In this document: positions 1 to 9,000 of the stretch, piece after piece
Layout: the number at the start of each line of letters is the position of its first letter
Numbering within the stretch: the first letter of the stretch is position 1
Source: Mastigamoeba balamuthi
Lineage: Eukaryota > Evosea > Mastigamoebida > Mastigamoebidae
NCBI GenBank assembly: GCA_902651635.1
Contig: CACRSC010000084.1
Span: 1,325,676 to 1,353,650, forward strand
DNA: 27,975 nt
Direction of reading: 5' to 3'
Notes under the pieces: generated by a model
What the model was told of the DNA's origin: nothing
Database searches by the model: none
Seen by the model: only the letters and a program-made list of their open reading frames with translations
Program-made: the position numbers and the translations under genes

Positions 1-263
1 TTCCTGGTTCTCTGCTTCCTCTTCTCCTCTCTTCCTCTGCTTGGTCCCCTGGTCCACCACAATGCCCACCATTGCTTCAGCCACTATGGAAGTGAACTGT
101 CTCAATTGGCTTAAGCTGCTCCACTCTCTCTTTAATGCTGTGTTTATTTTGCCAAATAATTATGTCTGTTAAAATTCAATAAAGGAGTATTTTAAATGTA
201 CAAACCTGTGCTGGAGCTGCTCACAACATACTGGTGTTTGTTCTCTGCTGCTTTGGCCTGGCT

Positions 264-545
264 TCATGCAGCAGCCCTGTCGGTCACCAACAGAGAAGGC
301 CATCTTTCAGATGTTCCATTCCACTTCTTGGGGCAGTGGTGACCACTCATATGGCCAGCCCTCTGCAGGTTACACTGCATCAAGTAGTACCTGTCACATG
401 TTCTGCAGTGATATGGTTTGTCCTCCCCGTCCTTCCTCTCCTGTACTTGACCTGCAGCTGTGTGTTTCACCTCACCTTGCTCTCCTGTTCCTGCAACATT
501 GCCTGCTCTACTCAATTCCTTCTGCATCACTGTCTCAGTATGCAA
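264..545 (-). other. Weak C2H2 zinc-finger-like open frame
   Basis: A 93-residue frame contains KPYHCRTCDRYY followed by a Leu and by His-x3-His. This resembles a classical C2H2 finger, but the spacing is C-x2-C-x14-H-x3-H instead of the usual x12. Codon use is AT-rich and unlike the confident genes in the window. It may be the relic of a zinc-finger exon or a chance frame. No partner exons were found. Confidence 0.18.
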
Positions 546-689
546 ATGATGTCAAGTGCAAATCAGACAGCTGGCAAAATCTAGGCTGCTCACCCTCAGG
601 CTTCCACTATACTTAGCTATGCAATTAATTCCACTATGCACTGCTACACATACCTTTACTGCACTGTGTAGCAGACCCACCCATCACTA

Positions 690-1070
690 CATGCCACTAC
701 ACCTGTCTTTGCTATGCCATGTAGTGGAGGTACCTCGGCTATGCAGTGTAGCGGAGCATATGTAGCAATGCATAGTGACAGTGCCTTTACTACTCTGTGT
801 AGCAGAGGTGCCTTCACTATGCCATGTAGCGGAGGTACCTCGTGCCTTATGGTGTAGTGGAGCCTGCACAGCAGTGCATAGCGAAGGTACCTCGGCTACG
901 CATTGCTACATGTGCTCTGCTATGCTGCGTAGCAGAGATACCTCTGCTACACACAGCTACACAGGTGCCACTATGCACTGCTGCTGAAATTCACTTCTGC
1001 TACACTACGTAGCAGAGCATGCATAGCACTGCATAGCAGAACTGGATCTGCTACAGCACGTAAACGTGCT
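690..1070. repeat. Palindromic minisatellite
   Basis: About 380 bp are built from diverged units around the core TAGCGGAGGTACCTCGGCTA, itself an imperfect palindrome centred on GGTACC. Copies are seen near 721-744, 800-813, 827-842, 879-898 and 929-950. The copy at 929-950 has perfect 10-base arms (GTAGCAGAG(G) against CCTCTGCTAC) around a tiny centre. Units are interspersed with TATGCA/TGCATA words and are irregularly spaced. It does not look coding. Confidence 0.7.
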
Positions 1071-2443
1071 TAACGTGATGTGAATCAGTCATGTGAGCAA
1101 CTTATGGTCAACCTGCACCTTAAGAGTCATATTGAGCCTTCATCTGTTAAGCAGGTCCAGGAACTCACTGGACAGGATAACACTGTGAACAATCCATCAC
1201 TGGTCCACAATTTTATTGACCATCAGGAGCAGCTCTGTTGACTACTGCTAAACAACAGGTGGGAGCACTGGCCTTTCAGGTCATTCATGCTCAGTAGTTG
1301 ACATACATCTTCTTGTTCACATTGCTGTTGTAGCATTGGATCTGCTGTCCCTGCTCCAACCTTATCATTGTCACTGGCCCTGATGTGCTCATGGTACATA
1401 AGAATGCTCAGAGACTGAAGATTATGATCACAGAGGATGAAGTGTGCTAACAATTGAACGATTGTTTTTACATTTACAATTGCAGTGGGTTCATTAGTCA
1501 TTTCTGAGTCTGTGATAAAAGCAAAGAGTGTGGTTATTCTTCAGCAGCAGATAAACAACCAACTGCAGAGGTCATCTGTGTATGCAGTGCTGTCTCAGAC
1601 TCACTCAGCTCGCTCCTGCTCTTCTGCAATGCCTTCATCTGCTCTTTATAATATCTGTCAATTCTGGTTCAAATGTGTGGCCTTTCAAGTTCGGGATCCA
1701 AGAAGGCTGAGCTGATTCACTGTATTCTCAATTACAAGGGACTAGTGCTGTTGCTGACAGGCTCACAGTGTTCCTCACCACTAAAGTCTAGGGTTGTCCT
1801 TCTCAAGTTGTCTTTTACAAGCTCTTCTTCAACCTCATTGATTGACTCGATGTTCAGCTCAGCTGCATTCCATTTTTCCTGGGTCGTTAAGGACTTCACT
1901 GTGGTGTTTTTCATCTGGCTGGTTCGCACTATCCTTGTGTCCACTTACTCCGCAGTAAGTGGCATTAAATGGCATAATAATGTTGTTACCCAAGACCCAG
2001 GATGACATGATGAAAGGCATATAACCACGTTTGTACAGAAACTCACTCAGGAACTTCTTTCTCATTGAGAAGCAATAGACAAGGTTTTGTAAGAGACTTC
2101 TTTTCCCATTTTCAATGCCTGAATCTCCCAGTTTTCAACAGATATGGATTTTTCTTTCCCTTCTCAGGCCTATCACACCTCCTTCTCAGTTCTGAAGCTT
2201 CTTTCTTTCAGTTGGAACAGACTGATGGGCAGGGTTATGTCACATCGAGAGGAATGAAACCCCTTCAGATAGGATTCCGATTATCAGTCACTGTTGGGGA
2301 CTGAAGATCCTTTCCTTTTTTGGGTACCAGATGTGCATTGGAACATCTCATTCCCCAAAGAACACCACAGGGCTGATACTCTCTTTTACTTCCTGAGTCC
2401 CATTGACTGTGCAGCCATGACAGCCATCTCTCCTGAGCAGGTA

Positions 2444-3117
2444 TCAATCGTAAGTAACAACTACTGAGGCCAAGTTGGGGTGTGCATTTGAGGACAGAAG
2501 GTCACCCTGATCAGTTGAAGAGACGCCGGCAGCAGGCAGCTTGGTGGGGTCGGGCCTGGGGGCCGCGGGGTCCCTCTGGACCACAGTGCGCTTGTCCAGT
2601 GTGTTCTCGAGCGTCTCGCGCTTGCCAATCGTCAGATCGCTCACCGTTCCTATGTCCGACTCGAACCACTCCTCGTGCCTCGGCCCGTGCGCCATCAGCT
2701 GCTGCCTGCGCACTCACCGTTTAGTTCCTCCATCAACACAACACACAGCAAGCTCGGGACAACATGGGCGGACTGCGCGTGGCTGTGCTCATTTTTTCAA
2801 GGCACCCGATAGGGCCAAGTAGGCAATAGAAGAAAGGTGAGTGGTCTGGGCTCTGAGAGGCGGACCTGTCGATGGAGCTCTCCTTCCCCACGGCTGGCTT
2901 GCGCCTGTCCACGTCGTGGGGCTGGTACGCCGCCATGCTGGTTGACGTGAACCTGTCCTTGTCCTGCGCACCCGCGACGCCAGCGCATGTGAGGGGGGGA
3001 TCGTCTCCAGGGGACGACACGTCAGGGGCTTCTTCGCACACTGATCTCCGGCTTGGGCTCGGCACGGTCCTCAGCCCAGTTGTGAAGCAGCGTCTTATTG
3101 GCGAACGGCCTCGACAT
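2444..3117 (-). CDS. Small axonemal (CFAP/microtubule-inner-protein-like) protein, 3 exons
   Basis: Proposed exons are 3117-3040, 2963-2866 and 2705-2444 (about 145 aa). The first intron (76 bp) and second intron (160 bp) are GT-AG and keep phase. The N-terminus MSRPFANKTLLHNWAEDR resembles the 'sN.tLigNW.eeR' segment of small ciliary microtubule inner proteins such as CFAP68 and CFAP107. Exon 2 (FTSTSMAAYQPHDVDRR) has the Tyr/Pro-rich look of such proteins. Exon 3 includes HEEWFESDIGTVSDL. Third positions are strongly G/C through the first half of exon 3, then drop near 2520 where the CpG-poor tract begins, so the C-terminus may be altered or misjoined. The second intron's donor is the least certain part (an alternative lies near 2810). 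The family call is an inference from short similarity. The gene is divergent from the F-box gene. Confidence 0.45.
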
Positions 3118-3412
3118 TCGTCTCGGAGAGCGTATGGCGTATTATGCAACCCGATCCCGAACACGCCGATGCTGCCCAAAATAGCCCGGGAGATTCTGGC
3201 ATAGATATTTAATCAAATATCTGAATCCGCCATCCCGTAGCTGCCCGGGAGACAGCTCCCCAGTGCTCTCTCGCCCGACTGGAATTTCTTGCGGTCGTCT
3301 CCCGAGGGGAACCGGGTGATTGCTTCCACGAACGTTCGCCGAAAACGCAGTCAAAACCGCAATTACCCGATCTCAACTGCCGTTGCAGACCCGTCGGATA
3401 CGCGCGTTCTCG
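3118..3412. promoter_or_regulatory. Divergent promoter between axonemal-type and F-box genes
   Basis: The 295 bp between two start codons that point away from each other. At 3190-3200 lies GAGATTCTGGC followed by ATAGATA, 73 bp upstream of the minus-strand start. Nearly the same block lies upstream of the TMEM249-like gene. The AT-rich self-complementary stretch AGATATTTAATCAAATATCT (3203-3222) is next to it. Function is inferred from position and recurrence. Confidence 0.4.
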
Positions 3413-4422
3413 ATGAGCTGCCCGCTCTCCGAACTGCTGGCGCAGGCCATTCCGGAGCTCGCGGAGCGCACTGCCCTGCGCGCAGACGACCTGTGCAGGC
3501 TGGGGCGTGTGTGCCGCGCGCTGCGTGCGGCCGTCGCCTCGGAGGCCCTCTGGCAGCGTTTGTACCTCCGCGACATCGGGGCGCCCGCAGAGACCCCGCG
3601 CCCGGGCGACGCATGGCGCGACCTCTACAGGCGCGACTTCTGCTCCGTCTGGCTCTTCCCGGACGGCTCCGGGGGCCTCGGCTTCCGCGAGCGCAGACGT
3701 ATGGGCGCAATCCGCAGGTGACTTAGTTTTTGTCTTAATTTTTAGCTGCTGCTGGTGTTCAGCCAGCGTCTGAACGTAATCGTTTGATTGGGGCGCTGGT
3801 TGCTGTGGCGCTGCGCAGGGACGTGCGGGTCATAGTGCGGCCGTCGCTGGGGCTGGCGGTCGAGAAGTCGGTGCCGATCCCGAGGGAGCCCATGACGCTG
3901 CAGGGGTTCTCGTACGCTCGCGACGTCGTCGAGCGCCGGGGTGTCCGCATGGCGCTGTTCGCGCTGACATCGCCGCCTCTCTGCTCGCTATCTCTCGACT
4001 GCGTCGGTGCACACCACTGCGTCTCCACAGCTGCCGATTGTCCGTCGCCTTACACCGGGTTTTCCCCGCCTTGCTCGATGCAAACGCCAGTTCCCGACAC
4101 GGTGACGTCGCATGAGGTCATCATGGCGTGCCTGCCGGAGAGGGAGGTGCGCTGGGGAGTGCTGGCGGTGGACCGCGTGTACGCGGACAGGAACGGGCTG
4201 GCGGGCGACAGGAGGTACGGGCGCCACGTGCCCGTCGTGTTCCTGTGGGCGCCGGACACGTCGACGGCGCGCGCCAAGATGGCGGCCGCGTGCGTGTGCG
4301 AGCCGCTGTCGCTGACGCTGGCGGCCCCGGGGGCCATGCGCATGCAGGCGACGTGCTACGAGGAGTTCAGGATCGAGGATGTCATGTTCCACTCGCTCCC
4401 CTTCGAGGAACGGGACCCCTGA
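3413..4422 (+). CDS. F-box domain protein, 3 exons
   Basis: Proposed exons are 3413-3717, 3819-4006 and 4091-4422 (274 aa). The 101 bp intron 3718-3818 is needed because the frame stops in it. The 84 bp intron 4007-4090 is GT-AG but also open in frame, so it may be retained or placed differently. Residues about 4-55 match an F-box: a Leu/Ile-Pro start, then DDLCRLGRVCRALR and ALWQRLYLRD. F-box proteins bind SKP1 and present substrates to SCF ubiquitin ligases. The C-terminal about 200 residues (e.g. VPVVFLWAPDTSTARAKM) show no domain I recognise and would be the substrate-binding part. An in-frame upstream Met at 3320 exists, but codon bias starts at 3413. The gene is convergent with the TMEM249-like gene. 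Confidence 0.7.
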
Positions 4423-4594
4423 TGCTCTGATACAGAAACACCCGAGTCTTCATCGCTGCTCCCAAAGGCTCTTCGCCACTCTCGCCAATGCGAGGAGAGT
4501 TCCGTCGAGTCTTCCCAGGCCCGACTTCAGCCTCTTCTCATCAACGAGCACGGCTCCCCAGTAGTGGCTGTGGCGTGCCCCTATTGCAGTATGA

Positions 4595-5585
4595 TTACAC
4601 GTAAGCCTTGTTCAGAGCTGTTGATACAAGGCTCAGGGCATGCGGTCTCTCATGCCTCACAACATCTGCCAGGGCCGGGTGAGTGCCGCAGCAAGGGGAA
4701 GAGGGGACTGCACGGACGGTAGGGCGATATGTTGGGCTCGTCAAAGTAGTTGATGCCGAGGGTGGCTGCCAGCCTCTGCCCCAGATCGCGCACCGTGTGT
4801 ATGTCTGCCGACGCCCCCGAGATCACGTGCTTCTCCACCTGGCTGCCGCTCAGCACAAGGTACCACTGCGGCTCCTCGTCGCCTCCTGTGCCCCCGCCGC
4901 GTGAGGGCCGTAAGGGGGGCACAGCGCACTGCCCACGCGCTTGCGCATGCGGATGTAGATGTTGTGAATGGGCCCCACAAAGGGCGCGGCAGAGCCCACG
5001 CGGAAGCGGTACTGGCGACGCAGGCCGTCGATCCAGTACTCGCGGACGTCCTTGAACGTCCACGCAGCCCCACAGCTCACCGCCAGGCTCGCAAACGGCA
5101 GCACAAAGTACATCTGCAGTGAGCAAAAACACCCGCATCAGAGCCGACACAGAACCGGTGCCCACGCCACTTTCAGCCGACCGGACCTCTGAAGGTACCA
5201 CTTAGACGCCAGAAAAGACGAGGAAAAGCGCAGTGACGCCAGCAGTGACTCGGCGCGTGCGTCACCGGAGGAATTCGCCCCCAAACACGGAGGAGAAGCG
5301 CTGGGGAAGGGAGGGGGAGGCGACCTGGCCCCAGAGCCCCGCGGCGCCGAGGGCGACGAGGACAAGGGCGCTGGCGAGGGCGAGGGCGACGGCGACGGTG
5401 AAGCGCGTGTACCTGACGTGGAGCACGAACTGGTCCTTGCCGAAGCGCGACGCGTCGAGGCGCTCGAACGGGCTCGCCGCGTCGGCGCTGCCGTCGTCCA
5501 GGCGCGCCAACTGCTCCGCGGGGGACGCGGTGCGGCCCGCGAGAGACGCCAGCGCGCGGCGCAGGACGCCAACGCGCGCGAGCAT
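4595..5585 (-). CDS. TMEM249: TMEM249-like CatSper auxiliary subunit, 4 exons
   Basis: Exons are 5585-5325, 5113-4937, 4874-4718 and 4665-4595 (221 aa). The introns of 211, 62, 52 bp are all GT-AG and phase-consistent. Two membrane segments are visible: FTVAVALALASALVLVALG (about 62-80) and YFVLPFASLAVSCGAAW (about 89-105). They are followed by a soluble domain with GPIHNIYIRMRKR, then WYLVLSG, then LGQRLAATLGINYFDEP. The last splice creates HVVRHERP. The LNINYFD and HVVRH blocks are, from memory, signatures of vertebrate TMEM249, a subunit of the sperm CatSper calcium channel. Two membrane helices and the length agree. Its presence implies a flagellar CatSper-type channel in this organism. 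Without the last short intron the frame would end at 4650 and lose the conserved HVVRH block, so the spliced version is preferred. Confidence 0.75.
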
Positions 5586-6056
5586 ACGGAGCGCAGCAGT
5601 TCTAGATTTTAACTTTGACGAAATATCTCGCATATGTGAGATTCTGGCCAAGATACGCGGGATACTCCCACTCCCTCACGACGGAATCAGCATGTGGGAG
5701 TTGTCGTGGGTACCCTCTTTTGGCAATGCCCGTTCAGAAGCATCCACGTGGCATCGCCAAACCGAGTAATTCATCAACCTGCTCCCATGCCACCAAAAAA
5801 GGCAACTTGGGCACCCGACGGTTGCGGTTGGTGCGGCACTCGCGGGCCCACCGCAGGCCTGCGCCGCTCCGCGCCAGTTTCCGCATTTGGCGCAGACTCC
5901 CTACCGGGCAGGGAAATGGATTTTTGGTGCGGCACCCCCGTGGGGAAGATATTTGCGTGCTTTGCACATTTGCTTACCCCCGCGTTATTACACCACCCCA
6001 ACACCAACGGTCCCGCACCCCCGTGGCGATCCCCCGCGGGCGGACCCCCACACGCA
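5586..6056. promoter_or_regulatory. Divergent region between TMEM249-like and pentapeptide genes
   Basis: Start codons at 5585 (-) and 6057 (+) face away from each other. GAGATTCTGGC lies at 5638-5648 followed by CAAGATA, 53 bp upstream of the TMEM249-like start. This is the same block as at 3190-3207. A direct repeat TTGGTGCGGCAC occurs near 5829 and again near 5924, the second followed by AAGATATTTGCG. No coding exon with the local codon bias is seen here. Confidence 0.4.
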
Positions 6057-9000
6057 ATGTCACGCTCCTCCACGGACCCGCGCCAGGAGCGCGACCTGCG
6101 CGCCTTCCTCGACACCGCGCGCCGCACGCAGGGCGCCGCCGACGTCACGCGGTGGCTCGCGGAGCGGCTGGGCGCCAGCCCCCAGCAGCAGCAGCAGGCG
6201 CAGGCCCAGGCACAGGCCCAGGCCCAGTCCCCCGGCGCCAGCTCCGCCCCGCTGCCCAGGCTCTGCACGGTCCTCGACGGCGCCGACCTCTCTGACTGCC
6301 GCCTGGAGGGCATCGGTGCGCGTGGGCTGCACGCGTGGCCCCCCAAGTGGGCGTTGTGTGTTGTGTTGAGTGGGAGTGTGGCGCCTGTGCCATTTTTGCA
6401 CACAGCACAAAAACCAACGGCGCTCTCAACAAATGTTGGGCGCTGGGCGGGAATCGATCGGCCGGCCCCCTCTCGCCTCCCTGCCGGCGGGCCCGCTGAT
6501 TCGACTTTTTTTGGCGCGGGGGGAGGGGCGCAGAGATGAGCTCTGTCGTGGTGGACCCGCAGGGCAAGGGCGTGCTCAAGCACATCGAGCAGCCCATAGG
6601 GTTCCGCGACGCCAGGCTCGTGCGCGCCAGCCTACGCGGGTCGCGCGCAGCGGGCGTCTGCTTCGCCCGCGCAGACGCGCGCGCCGCGGTCTTCGCCGGC
6701 TGCTCGCTGCTCTACGCGGACCTGACGGACGCGCAGCTCGGCCGGGCGTCGCTGTCCAGCGCCTGCCTCGACCGCGCGTCGCTGCGGGGCGTCGTGGCCC
6801 CGTCTGCCGACTTCAGCGGCGCCTCGCTGCAGTTTGCCGACCTCAGCCCCTCGGCCCCAGACAGGGAGAGGCACGGAGCGAGACAGCCTCCCCTTCCCTT
6901 CCCCTCCCTTCCCATCCAGAAAACCTCCCATACAGTCTGAACACAGGCAGCGGGCAACTGACACCCCCCTGCGCCCGCCCACAGCACGTTCTGCAACATG
7001 AGGAAAGCGGCTGCTGTGGACTGGAGCGCAGCCACGCCCATGGACATAGCGGCCATCGAGCCTGCGTCGTTTGTCAAGGCCGACCTCGTGGTCCGTGTGC
7101 ACACACGCAGGCATTTCCTGGGGCGGCCTAACCCAGAGAGCGCCCCCACGCAGGGGGCCAATCTGGAGAACGCCAAGCTGTGCGGGGCCGACTTCCGCGA
7201 GGCGAACCTCTCGGGGGCGTCGCTCCGGGGCGCCGACCTCCGCGGGGCCAACTTTGACCTGACCACCCTGCGTGGGGTCAACTTTGGAGGGTGAGAGCAC
7301 TTTTTGCCAATTCGATTCGGGGCGATTGAATTGCTGCCCGCCTGGCCAGAGCGGACGTGAGGGGCGCCCGAGGGGTCGAGACAGCGGACGTGACCAATGC
7401 CGTGATGCTGGGAGGAGTCATCGGCGCAGCAGGGTTCTGCAGCCACAAGAACTCGGCCCACATCATCCAGACGCAGCAGGACCTGCTCCGCAGCTCGTGG
7501 TCCGCCTCAATTCCCAATTCCTAGAAATTTCCCCCGGATGACGCAACGCAGGGAAACGAGGGACATGATGATGGGCTCGTTCATGGTCAACCTGAGCAAC
7601 GAGGACCTCCGCGGCCTGAGCTTCGAGCACTGCAACCTCGCCCGGAGCTGCTTCCGCAACGCCCTGATGGACAACTGCGACTTCACCTGCGCCAAGTCCG
7701 CACTGAGCAAATATCTTCGCAGATTCTCCGCCCTTGGCCCTAACGCGCCACCCCGCCCACCCACCGTGCCAGCCTGACGGGCGCCTGCTTCGTGGGCGCG
7801 CGGATGTTCGGCGTGCGGCTGTCCGGGGCGAGCCTGGCGGCCTCTGATTTCACGGGGGCGAATCTTCTGGGGGCGTATCTGTGCGGCATGGCAGCGCAGG
7901 ACTGGCGCAGCATCAACGGCCTCAGCGCCGCCGTGCTGATGAACGCCATCTCGAGCGGCTCCGAGTCGGTCCCGGAGGACGTCCGCCAGCGCGGGGTCAT
8001 CGCCAACATCGAGCGGCTCAACGACTGGGTCGCCTGCCAGCAGGAGGCCATCGCCAAGGCAAGGGCGCATTTTCCAGATGCATTTCCAGATCTCACGGCT
8101 CCTGCGCGCCCGCAGGCGGCGATGCGCAAGCGCCAGCTGGCCACGAAGATGCGCAAGCCCATCGACGACACGCTGGCGCGGGTGGAGGCGCTGCGGGAGC
8201 GGCTGGCGGCCGTGCCGCTGCTGCTGCCCAAAGACATGTCGCAGTCGCTTTACATGCGAGCCGTCGCAGAGACGGTCCGCGAGCGCATGCACGGCAGCGG
8301 CACCGCGGGCGCGCTGGGGGACGTCGGCTCGCCCGCGCTGAGCTCGCAGGACCTCTCGGACACGGCCAGCGTCGCGAGCTCGAGCTTCGACGTGCTGCGG
8401 CGGGACCGCGTGGCCGCGGGGCTGGCGCCCGAGTCGGCGGGCTTCGAGGCCAGCGAGACGGGCACGTCGCCCCGCGAGTCGCTCGACTGCAGGTCGCCGC
8501 CGAGGACAGAGTCCACGGGGTCGCTGACGCAGCTGTACCCGCGCACGCGGAGCCCGCGCTCGGAGCTCGCCGACTCCCCCAAGACCTTCTCCGACTCGCG
8601 GGTGCGCCCTCGCCCCTCCCGCTCCTCCTCTGTCTCCGCCCCCTGCCCCCTTCTCCAGTGCCTGCCTCTGTTGGGGCCCGCGTGCCGTTGCCGAGTGGAA
8701 AGCGTGGCGGAAAGCGTGGCAGACGACGGGGCCGCCGACGTCTCTCGCGTGTCCGCGGGTCGGTTCTCTTGCGGCGGGCTGGCATCCCGCCTGAGGCGCC
8801 ATCGCAGTCCGTTGGCCTTGAATGCGCCGGGAGGAATTCAGCCTCTGCTGCCGGCCGTTTGGCCGCTTGGGGAGGGAACGCAGAGGCTCTTTGGAGGGGA
8901 CGACTCGGGCAGCAGGAGTAACAGGGCCCTCTCTGCTGCTCCCCCCCGGCGCGTGCAGCCGCCGCGCAGAGACCCGCCGCTGGCGCCGCCGCGCAAGGAC

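Larger units (their letters stand above)
1..2480. other. AT-richer, CpG-poor tract without a confident gene
   Basis: This stretch has clearly lower GC than the rest of the window and few CpG dinucleotides outside the minisatellite, with many TpG/CpA. Open frames are short, on both strands, and lack the G/C third-position bias of the neighbouring genes. An AATAAA signal lies at 178-183 (+). A weak C2H2-like frame (264-545, -) and weak zinc-finger-like and SAP-like scraps (about 1088-1240 and 1655-1740, +) are visible, but none forms a gene. CpG-rich genic sequence begins near 2520. It may be a decayed, formerly methylated insertion, an unusual intergenic region, or a chimeric join in the assembly. 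The sequence does not decide between these. Confidence 0.6.

Noticed and set aside
1088-1240. Plus-strand frame with C...LHLKSHI resembling half a zinc finger
   Set aside because: Only one Cys and two His are present, the frame is short, and there is no flanking finger.
1655-1740. SAP-domain-like motif (GLSSSGSKKAELIHCIL, +)
   Set aside because: A short match in a small frame with no codon bias and no supporting exons, so it may be chance. Kept only as a remark on the CpG-poor tract.
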